Assembly (NCBI GenBank): GCA_039654915.1 | Contig: CM077595.1 | Location: 87,647,501 to 87,711,500, forward strand | Length of the DNA: 64,000 nt | Direction of reading: 5' to 3' | Origin: Aquilaria yunnanensis | Lineage: Eukaryota; Streptophyta; Magnoliopsida; Malvales; Thymelaeaceae | Shown: one piece after another, positions 43,383-56,255 of the stretch | Layout: every line of letters begins with the position of its first letter | Position numbering within the stretch: the first letter of the stretch is position 1 | Program-made: the position numbers and the translations under genes | Notes under the pieces: generated by a model | What the model saw: only the letters and a program-made list of their open reading frames with translations | The model's database searches: none | What the model was told of the DNA's origin: nothing

Positions 43383-46300
43383 ATGTGGGGTTCGATTGCC
43401 AATCTCAAAGAGAACTTGAACAAGATTGCTCTCGATGTTCATGATGACGACGACGAAGAGCTCCGGATCTATGGCGCCGCCCACGGAGAAGATTCCTCCG
43501 TTTCTGATCGGAGGAATTCCCACAGATTTGCCCAGTCCATGTCTGTTTCTCGATCTTCACTCCCCAATGGGATAGATTCGGCGCATCATTCCGAGGTACT
43601 GTTGGTAATTCTGTTTCTTTCCGGGGTTTTTAGTTGTCTAGAATTATGATTTCGATGCTTGTCCATTGTGTTTCGTTGTTTCTTGTGTAGTTTGTGATGA
43701 GAGTATTGGGAATGTTTCTCCCTTTTCCCGATTTTAGCTGATAGATTTTAAGCAATCTGGAGTTGCATGTTTTGGTTATGTTTTGTGCAATACAATACAC
43801 TTTAGTTCCCGAAGTGGTTTATTGAACCAACTGTTTCGCAAAGCTATTTGGTTATGTGCTCCTATTACCAAGACTAAACCACTATGCTGCTGGGTCTAAA
43901 TACCAAGTCATGATACAGATAAGATTATTTCAAGAATTTTCTCTGTTCAGGTTCTACTTTGCATACGTGATAATCCTTAACTTGGATACAGTACTTTAAA
44001 GTACTTTATATGTATATAGTATCGTTTTCTAGCTGAAGATGACCTGAATGCTTTATTGTAAGATGACTTTAACTTCTCTCTTAAACACAAAAAGACCTAT
44101 ATCAAAATAATTACGGAAATCTGAACTTGTGTACAAAAAATTTGGGCCATTTACTTCTGTGAGAAACCAGATGCATGAAAAATAAATATTATATAACTAC
44201 CAGTCTTGTAAATTTTAATTGAAAATTTATATCGGTGGTTTTATTTTGACTTTGTAGAATGTTTTTCAATTAGTGTGATTGATCATGGCCATGAGGTTAG
44301 ATACTTGATATGAAGTCCTTTGGTTTGTATTTTGCTTACTCTGGGGTTGGGGAGTTAAGAGAAAATTAAATGCCACTCACTACTTACTAGGACATAGATA
44401 TGTAAGAGGCCATTTTACATTTGGTTAAGTTTTACTCTCAATTTACTCTATTATAGGTAGGTATTTTGTTTTTGGTACTCATGTGGAAACCCAGAGCGTT
44501 TAGTTGGATTGCAAACCTCTCCCTTAGTCCTCCTGTCTTTAGTGAAGGTGAGATTTGATCAACAACAAAAGCCTTTCTAAGCTAGCTGATCTTTCATATG
44601 TGCATAGGTACCAGATTCATGCTAGGTTTTTTTGTTACTATACAGGTTATACCACATGGTATACAGCTACAGCTTGCACAAAAAAATTATTGATAGTATA
44701 TTTAAAATGATGAATATTTTTGATAAATCTACTACTACTACTACTCCTGGGTACAGACTCAGTCTATATACCTCTACTTATGAGGCAAATATACTACAAA
44801 TTTGTAGATTTATGAAAATTAGGAAACATGTGGAATATATTTTTACTACATCAACACATATTAAAATTTGAGCATGAAGAACAAAATGAATATTATTTAA
44901 CAAAAAAAAAAGTCCATTAGCACATGAATACACCCCATTCATTTTTTAGTCTACTATCTAATGTGAAACATGTGTGAAAACAATTATTTAGCTTTTGATT
45001 GATGTAAGTGTAGCGTATTGCACGTTAACTGCAGTATGCTGCACACTTAGTGTGTGGTCTACTATGATAAATTGAAAAAGTAGACAGAAAAACGTGGTGT
45101 AAAAAATATTGAATAGTCAGAATGACAACTACTTTATTATAACTTCTGTGCTAAGTATATTTGCTTCTCTGGTATCTTAGAATATGCATCACACACTGAT
45201 CTGGTCTGAAGTGCAATTACTCAGTTGAGTGATAGTCTTTTTCGTTTTTCCTTTCTATAGATTGATCGATACAAAGAAGAAATTAAGAGGCTTCAGAAGT
45301 CTGAGGCGCAAATCAAAGCATTATCAGTTAATTATGCGGCTTTGTTGAAGGAAAAAGAGGTATTACATTTCTCTTATAATTCATCTCTCATCTGTAGGTA
45401 CATCTATTATTTCCCTCACTTAAGCATATAGTTAAGTAACTTTAACTGTATATTATGTGGTTATTTATGTGGAATGGTGAATTCTTAATTTTATAAATCT
45501 CGGGTTATTTCTGATTTGGGGATCTTTCACGATTGAACGACAGATTAATGTGAATTTCTATGGTGTTTATTTTGACATCTTTATTTGTTTGAAAGATGTG
45601 AGAGGATCCTTCCCAGGTTATGGTGATTTCTTTGCTATACATGAATATTGAGGATATATATATCAACAGTTTTGTTGTTTAGTCTTCTTTATTTCTTTTT
45701 CCTTTTCTGTTATGGTGTTTCTGTATCACATACTGAAGTTATGTCCATCACGAGTCTTTACGCGTGCAGAATTCAAGATCCCACTGATGAGCTGTTCCCT
45801 TTAACTATCAGAATCAGCTAACGAAATTATTACAGCATGAATAGGCATCAGTGTAGCTGGTGTTATCTGTCTTCATATATGATTCTGTGGAATTGTGATA
45901 TAGTCAAACTTTTTTATTATATTCTATATATTTTTACTTAAATTGATTCAAAATCATTTTCCTTAGGAGCAAATATGCAGGCTGGATCAAGAAAATGGCT
46001 TACTAAAACAAAATCTGAATGCAACAAACACAGCTCTAAATGCAGCAAGGAGTGAAATTTCCAGGGCGTCAGCTAATGGTGCTAATGTGCTCAAGGTGGG
46101 TGTGTATGTGCATGGACGTGTTATCTTTTTACTGTCTTTACATTGGAGAGCATTTCAATATGAGTTTGTTGGGGAGAGGACAACAGGTGGAGTCCACCCA
46201 AGGAAAACCTGAACCTATGGGTTTAGGTCTCTGAATCCAGATTCGTAAGCTGATAGACCATTAGTTCATCATATATGCGTATCTTGCTAGTTGCTTCTAT

Positions 46301-49300
46301 CAGATTCTTCCAATATGGGATTAAGTCACATGTGGCTATCTCATGAAAGGTGATTCTAACAATTCTTTCATAATTTATCTAACTAAAAGGCTATGCTATC
46401 AGCTAAATGCAACCAATTCCATGTGCTTCTGATGTATTCTGAATGTCCTTGTGACTTTCTGAACATGCAATTTTCACAACAGTGTCATTCAAAACCTGTT
46501 TTAGCAGGGAGTTGATTCTACCATCACCTTCTTGTTTATATCATGCTACTAGTTGTTGTTTCATGACATGTGCATGTGAAAAGCAGAGTACTAATTTCTA
46601 TCAGTGAGGCATTTGCTTATCAGGTTTGAAATTTGCACAGGTAAATGTTGAACTATCACCAAGTCGCCAACACAAATCTGCTGCTCAAGCCAAAAGTAGA
46701 TTTGCTGGAAGTCAGATAAACAATGGTGCCATTTCTAAACAAGAAGTTGTAGGCAATGGAAGTGTGAATCTCAGTCATCAGTCTGACATCATTGAGACTA
46801 AACATTTAAATATTCAAGCAAAGGAAAAGGTATCATCCATATCATCTCAATCTCCTCACTTCTCTGCGTTGTGGTTCTAAGTGCTAGATCCTCCTAATAC
46901 TAGCTTATCCACCTCAGTTCTTGTATTTATTCCTTATTTATTTATTCTGGCTGAAGCAAAGTTTTGCACTTGGTTTATCTTCAAGTATTTGTTTGAATAT
47001 GAATCTGAGAAAGCGATACACCACTGCCTTCAGGAGCTTGAATATTTGGTGGAGGAGAAAAATAGGTCTCTTGCTTCTATTGAAGCTACTTATGAATCAC
47101 AAGTAAAACAACTCAGGATGGAACTTGAAAAGGAACGTGACAACTCTGCAAATTTGGAACTCAAATTTCAAGGTACATTTTTGTAACAACACAATGCAAT
47201 TGTGATTTATAGACATTGATATTGCCAGCATATGTTAATCTATTTAGGCAAAAAGCCAAAATAAGCACCAAACTTGTTTGCTTTTGTCAAATAAGCCTCT
47301 TATCACATATTGAAGTTGATTTATTTAATTTTTCCAATAAGAATCTTTGGGATATGAATCATAAAATTTTTTCCAGGGGTTGATGTTTCATACCCCAAAT
47401 GTTTTCTTACACGAAAAATAACTATTTGGAACATGAATGGGAAGAACATAGCCAATGCCGGAAACAGAAAATATCGTGCCCAGAATACAGAAGAGGTCTT
47501 TCTATTGCTTTTTAGATAGTATTGATTCTTCTCGATTTCATACGGGACATGATAATTTAACTTCTTTCCATCATCTGAAAAATTATTTGTATTTTGTTCT
47601 TCTGCTAGGTATTAGCACTTAAGTTTTCTTATCGCACTCTTTGGTCTGTGGCACATTTTTTTGTTGGTCCAAATCAAATATCCACAGCTCGATATGTATC
47701 CCTCTTCATAGTATTAGACTTCAATTCAAGGTAGAAGATTCATCGTATAGTTTTGGTAGTTGTGAAGTCTTCTTGGGTTTCAATCTCTATGACCTTGTGT
47801 AAACCTTTTGATACCAAAAACGTAGTAAAGAAACTTATACATCTTAATTTCTCAAAGCATTTAACTTCCTAAAACTTTTTAACCTGGGATTTTTCAGTTT
47901 TCCCTTATGACCCCTTCAAAGAGGATGTTACAATGGTTCCATTGAAAGGTGCAATGAGGAGGAATGAGGTCATATGATTGTCTTATGCAACATTTTGCGA
48001 TCCATAGATGCCAATCTTTGCTTTATTAGTAGATATGGAAGTTTTTTGTTTCACTTCCACCTCAACATTTGATATACGATATTTGCCATTCTCATGAGCT
48101 TTATTGATGACAGTTACTTAATTGAGAAAACATAAACAATCAAAGGATTTATTGACTTTAATATACAATTAGGGGCTTGTCTGACAAAATGAGACAAGTT
48201 TAATGGCTGATTTGGATCTTTGGGTGTTATTGCCCAATGAAATTTCGTTCTTTTGATCAACCTCATTTCTGATGATCAAACTTCCAGAGGAACACAGGGT
48301 TAACAAATCTTTCAGTGAGGAACTCAACTCAATGAAGTTGGAAAAGGACAAAGTGAGTTAAATCCTTTCCTTTGATGACTGTTGTTTTTGTTGTTGAATC
48401 ATGTTTATATTTGTTTCTGTATGTATGTATTATTGTTTTGGATGATGTGGACTGGTATTTACGCAGTCTTTTGATTCCTCTTGCTTGAAAGAAATTATTG
48501 GAACCACATGCAATAGTACTAGAATTAATAAGCTCTGCAACTAACCCATTCCCCCCCCCCCCCCCCCCCCCCCCCCTCCTTTCTCTTCTGAAAGGCCGCA
48601 TTCCACCCTTTGAAATGAAAAGCGTGCACATGATGAATGATACTGCTCTTGTGTTTCTTAATTGGCCTCCATGTTTGTTGTGCAAATTTTGAGTTATAGT
48701 TCATGGTTATTTTATCATTCTTTCTCGCACAAACAGTTGCATTATTACATGCTTTCATCTGTTGAACATTTGCAGATATCCATGGAGATGAGTAAATTGT
48801 GTAATGAACTGAATGAGAAAAAATCTGAGTTAAGACGATTGCAGTTGGAATCAAACAGAAGAGATGCTAGAGAGGCTGGAGACATTGCATCAGATTTGAA
48901 AAGAGCATTGACAAACCTACAGAAGGAAAACACTGTGCTTAAGGTTGACAAGATATCTAATTGCTTATAATCTGAAAGACTTTTTTCTTTTTGCTTTTTT
49001 TCTTGTTTGTGATACTGTGAACTTAATGTGGCTCTAATATTATGTCATTTAACAGATGGAGAAGAGTGAACTTGAGGCTGCTCTTGAAATGATGAAATCC
49101 TCAACTGGCAAGATCTCTTCAGAATCAGTAAATATCCAAGTTGTTTAGTGGGTTGTCTTTTGCCGTTTCTTGAGAGGGGAGATAGGGGGTCATTTACCAG
49201 ATATCCTTTAATGGTCAGGTTTAATAATATTCTCATAGACTTGTATGTTTTTTGTTTCTCCAGAAGAAGGATTCTGTGGGAAGTTTTCCAGAAAAGGAAG

Positions 49301-52300
49301 AAATGGAGCTATCACTGAACAACCTGAAAAAGGACTTGAAGGAAACATGCCATGAGAGAGATAAGGCATTGCAAGAGTTGACTCGACTTAAACAGCATTT
49401 ATTGGAAAAGGTTTTTTTTCCTAGCTTATGGGCTTTTGCCTCTTTTTCTCCCCCAACTCTGCATCAACAGTTCATACAATGCCGGTTGTTGAAATGAAAA
49501 ATCAAGGTTTTGCGTCTCACTCAGATGAAATTTAAGAAAAATAGTGGATGCTGAATAGAAAACCAGAGGAAAAGAGACAGCTAGCATTGTTGTCAATGGT
49601 TATTTATCTGAATGTCTTTTGTCCTGAATACAGCTGTTGCTGCTTGTTATGTTAAATGATTGGTTGTAATTTCTCCTAAAAAACTGCAATGTCAAGCATC
49701 ATTCTAGGTAAATTGTGAGCATCTAAATCACCAGGGAGTCTAAATTATTATTTTGGCCATATCAAACAGATGATGGGAAATCAGTAAAGGTATCTTGTTT
49801 ATGGGCCCCAGAATCCTATTGTTGAAATTACTCACAATCTAACAATGGGATGTTTGCTCAAATAACTGTCATTTTGTGTTTTTTGTGGTCTTCTTAAGTC
49901 AATAAATTTATGTCATTGAAGTAAATATAATCTCTTAACACTATGCAGTCAAATTGAAGATGGTTTCTGTTGCTGCACTATTGTCTAGGAATCAGAAGAA
50001 TCAGAAAAGATGGACGAGGACAGCAAGATTATTGAAGAACTTCGTCAGACTATTGAATACCAGGGGGCTCAGATGGTACATTTGGAGAAAGCTTTGCAGC
50101 AGGCAATTGCAAGTCAGGAGGAGGTTAAGATGATGAACAACAATGAACTTAATAAATCTAAGGAAATCATTAATGATCTTAACAAGAGACTTGCAAGTTG
50201 TTTGAGAACAATTGATGAAAAAAATGTTGAACTTCTGAATCTTCAAACTGCTCTGGGCCAGTATTACGCTGAAATAGAAGCAAAGGTGAATAATTTTTGT
50301 TATTTCTCATGTCAGCAGTGATCTATTTCAATAGATAGGAACATAATGCATTATGTCAATTATGTTATTATTCCTAAAACCGACAATTGACTTCTTGGTC
50401 TTTTTGTCTTGTTTGATGGACAGGAACATTTGGAGCGAGATCTGGCTATGGCAAGAGAAGAAGCTGCTAGGCTTTCTGGTGTTCTGAAAGTATTGGCCTC
50501 CTTGCTTTCAATTTTCCAATGTAATTGGTTGTCTTGAGTCACACCCTTGCACCAGTTAAAACATAGTGAAAAAATAAACCATCGAGGCTCACAAACTAGG
50601 AACTAGATACTCATTCTGTCCCACATTTGTTGACCCTTATTAATTTTATGGCTGTACCAAATTACTTAGACTCCCTTTCCTCGAGAAGCAGAAAATTGCC
50701 TCTATTCACCATTTGTCTTCTATAAAATAGCACTTAAAATAAAGTTTTCCTGAACTCCATGAGAAGTCGAAAGGGCCATCTTGTATGGGATGGAGGGAGT
50801 ATAATATTTTGAGAAGATAGAAAGTTCTTTCAAGTGGGAGGGACAAGTCTGGGTTATTGTAATGTCTTTTTCATTCAGAGATGGATAAGAGCATGGTTCA
50901 GTGTTTTGGGCTGATTTATTGTCCCGCAGTAGGAAGATATGATGTATAAGAATTTCAAACTTATTTAACCTGAATGGATAATGCTTCTTCTCCTGGCAAT
51001 TTGCTGGTCTTCTTTCTTCCCTAGTTAATGATTTGCTGAGAGAAGTTAGAATTTACTAAGTTCTTGTTAAGGATTCTCCTTTTATTTCTATCCAGTGGTG
51101 ATTGTATGGATTGTGAAATAAATGCAAACTGCAACTTTACTTTTCTAAAAGTTGCATCTGCCTCGTTTCTCCTTTCTATCCACCGTTCTCTTGTTTCCCC
51201 TTCCATTTTGACCATATGGGCCTGATTTGTTTTGCAGAATGCAGAGGAACAAGCAGAGTCATCAAAGAGAGAGAAGGAAGAAATTTTGGGAAAGCTTTCT
51301 CAGGCAGAAAGGATGCTGTCAGAAGGGAAATCTAGACTGAGCAAAATTGAGGAGGACAACGCAAAGTTACGCCGTGCTCTTGAGCAGAGCATGACGAGGC
51401 TTAATAGGATGTCAATGGATTCAGATTATCTTGTTGACAGGTGATTGATTTATATTTAGTAATTAACATCTGTTTTCAGGCATTATCTTCTGGTTTGAGT
51501 TTACCAATGGGAAGTTGTTTCTTAGTTTATCTAGTACCAGCAAAATATGATAGTGTGCTCTTATTGATACTCCAGCATGCTTTCTTTTGAGGCTCTCATG
51601 GAGAGATACCATCCTTGCTGTTTTCCGTGGTTAGCACTGCACCATATATCCATCAAAACTAAGATATTGTATAAATATTTCAATACTCTGATTTAATTTT
51701 CTTCATTCATGAATTTCCTGCCCCTTTTCTTAATAACATTTTCCAATGCTTCAGACTAAGAACAGATCTCTTCAAGAGTTATTGACCAAGAGCACTTGCA
51801 TAGAAAGCAACAGCACAGCTTTCTAGTTTTCGGTAATGAGTGAAAAGCATCATCCTCACTAATGGCATCTATCACTAGCAAAATTGCTACTGCAATACTG
51901 TTTTTTTCCGAGTTCGTAAGAAAGTCTCATTACAGGTCTAGATTTTACATAAGCAGATACAGCTTTCTCACTTCTTTTTGTCCACCCCATTGATGGTGGG
52001 ATTGGATTCCCAAAGGATGTTTGTTACACCATAGGTTTTATACCAACTTACTTAGTTGCAGTTTTCAACTATAATCATTGGAGTACTTGGAATCTGAATC
52101 TAATTTACAGTGGCGCTTGCATTTTCCCTTCTTTGCAGTTTCAATTTTGACAGTGAATAGATCATGCTCAGTATAATTCTGTCATTACTTTCATTTCATT
52201 TTTTTTTGTCTTCAGCATAAATTCTTTTTCTTCTTCTTTTACAGAATAAAATAGATTTGTGCATTGTGCAGGCGGATTGTAATCAAGCTGCTGGTGACCT

Positions 52301-53932
52301 ACTTCGAGAGAAGTCACAGCAAAGAGGTATATTGGTCTCACTGTTGAGTTATCAGGCAGGCATATGTTTCTCCTCTATCAATGTTAGCAAAGTGATTGTG
52401 CAAAGCATGTTGTGAGCAAACGTAAAAGGTTGATGAGAAACATTCGCTGGACTTCAAGTCCCTCATCAACCTTGGTTTGTCTTCTTTTTGTGGATTTGAT
52501 GTACAAAGCCCCTTGAGGTTTCAATAAAAGTGATTCTTTTACTGGCCAAAAAAACAATGTGAGCAAAGTAGTCAAAATTTGAGATCTCATTGCCCATGTT
52601 GTTGGATAACTTTCATTTACAGCTTCTTGGTGTAACTCTGATAGGACAGTTGCCAGCTTTTTGTAAACTTAGGACTGGTTTATTTGGAAGACTTAACGTC
52701 TTGTTCATTGTTGTCCTCTTTGTACACCTCAAAAATGACTATGGATCTCAATGTTTTTTTGGTTTACATAAACTGTAGAGAGGAAAGAATGGTATTATAA
52801 CAGAGTTGGGCTTGATATGCAATGGCAGAATATAAATGAATTTCACCAATCAAGTGATGATTGCCAAATTAGTAAATTAGTTAGAATAATAATTGATCCT
52901 AACAGGACTCATTTACTGTTTCAGAGTTTAAGTGATTGACTTTATTGCTTTATATGTTGCTTTGTGCAATTCATCATTTGCTCTTCATGTATATATGTTT
53001 ATCTGGATTCAGGTTCTGGATTTAATGGTTCGGATGCTGGGGTTCTCTAATGAAGACAAGCTGAGAATAGGCCTTGCTCAGCAAGGTGCTGGCAGGGGTG
53101 TTGTTCGGGGTGTTTTAGGTCTGCCTGGTCGCCTTGTTGGTGGTATATTGGGTGGAAATTCAGCAGCTCAGGCCAATATGGCATCTGATAATCAGGCAAG
53201 TTTTCTCTCAACTTACCTCGTGCTCCGCTTGAACTTGAAAACAAGTACTTATTACTTGAAACCAGAATGAGAACAAACATAGTATTGATGTGAATCTCAT
53301 ACATAAAGATCAAGAAACCTGTGGACAAAAGAGGATTGTCCGATTCTTTAGTATTGTTCATCATTATATCTTCCTTTTCAAGTCACAGGTTGATTTGGGG
53401 TGGGGATTTCTCAATCTGAAATAGCTTTTCTGGGACGATCCTGTTTTGTTTGCAAGTTTCTTGGTCTTTATACCAATGGGGTTTGCGTCAAGTATTCACA
53501 AGAAGGGATTCCATAGCATCTACTGTTTCTTTCCTCCTCTTTTTCTTGTGATAAAAAGTACTTGTATCCCAGATAAATGCAGAGTTTGTTTCTAAGAATT
53601 CTCTTGTACCTCAGTCTTTTGCAGATTTATGGGTTGATTTTCTACTCAAGGAAGGTGAAGAGAGGGGGAGAAGGGAGTCGGAAAATGCTGGTAACCCAAA
53701 AGAAGAACCACGCGGAGGAAGTCCAAATGCTGCCAGTGCCAATACATCTGCACCAAATGTCCCCACAAGTTTCTCAAGGTCTAATTTTTCTCTTAGCCAG
53801 ATTCCTGGTGTTCTTCCGAGACACGGAAATTTCCGGCCCTTTGAACATACTTCTGATTCTGAGTTTGCAACTGTTCCTCTCACTTCACCAGTGACGACAT
53901 CTCATTCCCCAAGATCACTTCCCAAATACTAA
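43383..53932 (+). CDS. GC3/GC4: Golgin candidate GC3/GC4-type GRIP-related (GRAB-domain) protein, 15 exons, 780 aa
   Basis: Exons: 43383-43595, 45261-45359, 45967-46095, 46641-46829, 47034-47172, 48288-48352, 48776-48943, 49056-49127, 49264-49410, 49989-50285, 50424-50489, 51238-51440, 52272-52326, 53013-53195, 53615-53932. Phases join to 781 codons including TAA. The product is a Golgi/TGN coiled-coil tether. The N-terminus MWGSIANLKENLNKIALDV and SVSDRRNSHRF match plant GC3/GC4. Residues about 70-580 are mostly heptad coiled coil. SDYLVDRRIVIKLLVTYF followed by VLDLMVRMLGFSNEDKLRIG (about 596-640) is the GRIP-related ARF-binding region, so ARF1-GTP recruitment is expected. The Ser/Pro-rich C-terminus ends SPRSLPKY. 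Intron 14 has a GC donor (AG|GCAAGT at 53196); the others are GT-AG. Confidence 0.93.
48551..48576 (+). repeat. 26-bp poly-C run in golgin intron 6
   Basis: An unbroken run of 26 cytosines between CCCATT and TCCTTTC. The opposite strand is poly-G. It lies in the intron between exons 6 and 7, and its length may also be affected by sequencing error. Confidence 0.9.
50610..50799. mobile_element. Stowaway-like (Tc1/mariner) MITE in golgin intron 11
   Basis: The left end CTCATTCTGTCCCA and the reverse complement of the right end CTCCCTCCATCCCA form Stowaway-type termini about 190 bp apart. TA dinucleotides flank both sides (50608-50609 and 50800-50801). There is no coding content. Confidence 0.75.
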
Positions 53933-55125
53933 AATGTAGCGTCATTGTGCAATTAATCAGATGTATAGGGGTTTCTTTTGTTTGCTTTCCTTTCTTTTTG
54001 CCTCTTCTTCTTACGGCCATGCAATTTGTTCAATTCATTGTTTCGACAGTAAGCAGAAGGATATGTGGCACTTGTGTGCCGTTGATTCTGTATATTCCCT
54101 AATCAATAAAATCTAGAATATGATTGGATTGATTTTTGATGAAAAAATGTATATATATATACTCGAAAGTCCATACATTCAATTATGCATACGAATGAGC
54201 AAGGTGTTTTTTTGTTTTCAGCCAAATTTGTCATTAGCATTTTCGTTGTGGACAATGTTACTATTAATGGTATGGCAGTAACATCTCGTTTGCTTAAAAA
54301 ATATTTTAGGACAAACTCTTAAACTAATTTTTAAAAGTTTTCTTCTAACCTCTAATTGTCCAAAACTTTTACAATACTTACATAAGTTAAAACTCTGTGT
54401 TTGACCATACACTTCAATTACTGTCTTCTTGTTTTCACCATTTTCATTGTCAGCGAGTAACTGTTTACTGTTGTTGCTATCAATTCTTTATCCTATAACT
54501 GCAGTACCTCTAAATTTAGTCTCATTTACATCAATTGAGCTCTGTTTAATTGAGATTTATTCTAATAAGTGTTTTCGGGAGCGTTACTGAGATATGTAGA
54601 AAAGTGGAGGTAATGCTTGTGGTGGAAATGATGGAGGATTGAAGGGTACATGGGTTTACTAAAGTGAAGAAGATAGCAAAAATGATAGATTCAGAAACCT
54701 AGAGGGCTAGGATGTTAGGTAAAGAAAGCTTGAAATTAAAACTTGTATTTTTCTCATTTTTTCACGTTTATCACGTTTAGCAATTTTAATGGCAAATAAA
54801 ACATTGATGCAACTTTGTATCTTTTGAAAAGAGTAATAATAAATTTGCCAACAAAAAAAGTTTAGTGGCCAAATTACTCTACTCATATAGTTTAATAACA
54901 AATTTACCCCTTTACCCTTTAAGATTATTTTAGGTACTTTTGAAGACCCAAATTGAAGGATAACTTCTACTTTAAGGACATCGTCGCTTCAAATTCAATG
55001 ATAACCATCCAATTCGCTTATCGTTGTTTTTACCACTTATCGTTTCTGGAAAACATTGAGATTAAGCAAAAGATGATTTTAAAGGATGGAAGCTATGAAG
55101 TTTAATACCTAAACAATTCGTAAAC
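53933..55125. other. Golgin 3' region and intergenic DNA
   Basis: An AATAAA-type signal (AATCAATAAAATC, about 54100) lies roughly 170 bp after the stop and is a plausible polyadenylation signal. A short (AT)n run is at about 54150. Beyond that no gene was recognised. Confidence 0.5.
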
Positions 55126-55964
55126 TAGGGCTGTAAATTTTAGGATTAAGGTCGGGTTCATGTCGGAATCTGAAAATTTTCAAGTAACTTCTCCATCCAA
55201 AAAATGTAACCCACCCCAATCCTATTTATTGGCTCAACCCTAACTGACCCTAACGAGAAAATATAGGGCTAAGGTCAGGTTTACCTGATACCCTACTGCT
55301 AGCAAGGGCATTGAGAAGGACATCGATGGCTAGGCAATGGCGATGGTCCCGTGTGGCGTTGAGAAGGAGATCGACAAAAGACGATGACAATGAATGAACC
55401 AAAGGACGACGATGACCAAAAGGGCAACGAGGAAGGGCAGTGGGCTAGCAGGCAAGGCGAGGGAGGATGGCGAGAGGGCAACGCTAGGTAGGGCTAGGAA
55501 AGGGCAGAGGATAGAGGTAGGGAGACCGAGCAGGATGGACAGGCAAGACAACGGCAGTGGGTTTGTGTTCGAATAAACGAAGTTGGAGTAGATTTCGAGC
55601 AGAGCAACAGATGCACAGAGGTGAAAGCAGTAGGTGCTGCTACGTGCAAGGCAAGCTGCAAGCTGGGAGATGGGGATTGGGATGGGAGGTCATTTAGTTT
55701 TAGGGGTAGGCTTAGGTTTAAGTCTAATGGGCCCAAGCAAGCAACTTAGGGAATGGGTTGGGTTGATATAAATATTATGGATGGTGCTTACATTCAGATC
55801 AATCCGGTGATTTCAGGTTTACTCGAACGAACCTGACTTTTGCGTCCTTGAATAAAGTCGGGTTCGAGCTTAGCCCAAATACATATTTTCCTCCTTACTA
55901 ACCCAACCCTATACATTGGGTTTAGGGTTGGATTTCAGATTACAACCGAAAGCTTTCACCCCTA
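55126..55964. mobile_element. hAT-like non-autonomous element, about 0.84 kb
   Basis: The left end TAGGGCTGTAAAT and the reverse complement of the right end (TAGGGGTGAAAGC) form hAT-type inverted termini. The flanking octamers TCGTAAAC and TCATAAAA agree at 6 of 8 positions. The interior has GGGTT/AACCC-rich ends and a purine-rich, GC-richer centre (about 55300-55700), like the element at 6822. The open frames in the centre are composition artefacts. Confidence 0.55.
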
Positions 55965-56041
55965 TCATAAAACCATAGACATGCGGAAAAATATGAACTT
56001 TGCAAATAAAAAAAAGGATTAGACGAATCATTGTTAAGTCA

Positions 56042-56125
56042 GTCAGGATGGCCGAGTGGTCTAAGGCGCCAGACTCAAGTTCTGGTCTACGAAAGTGGGC
56101 GTGGGTTCAAATCCCACTTCTGACA
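56042..56125 (+). tRNA. trnL-CAA: tRNA-Leu (CAA)
   Basis: The 84-nt cloverleaf has acceptor stem GTCAGGA/TTCTGAC, A box TGGCCGAGTGG (56049-56059), anticodon stem CCAGA/TCTGG around loop CTCAAGT with anticodon CAA, a long variable arm as expected for leucine tRNAs, and B box GGTTCAAATCC (56104-56114). The CCA is not encoded, as in nuclear genes, and no intron is present. A short T run (TTTTT, about 56141) may end RNA polymerase III transcription. An open frame across it is a shadow. Confidence 0.93.
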
Positions 56126-56255
56126 GTCGATTTGAAGTGTGTTTTTCAATTTCCCACTCAAATGTGTTTTTTCATTTTCCCACTTGGGGATAAAGAAGTC
56201 CACTTCTGACAGTTGCTTTCAAATGTGTTTTTCATTTTTCCACTTGGGGGTAAGA
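56111..56255 (+). repeat. Duplication of the tRNA tail and its 3' flank
   Basis: CCACTTCTGACAGT from the tRNA 3' end (56114-56127) recurs at about 56200. The flanking AAATGTGTTTTTCATTTTCC and CCACTTGGGG segments are also repeated two to three times. This looks like a small tandem duplication next to the tRNA gene. Confidence 0.6.

Noticed and set aside
56000..56209. 69-codon frame across the tRNA
   Set aside because: Shadow of the tRNA-Leu gene; tRNA-derived peptides of this kind are common false calls.
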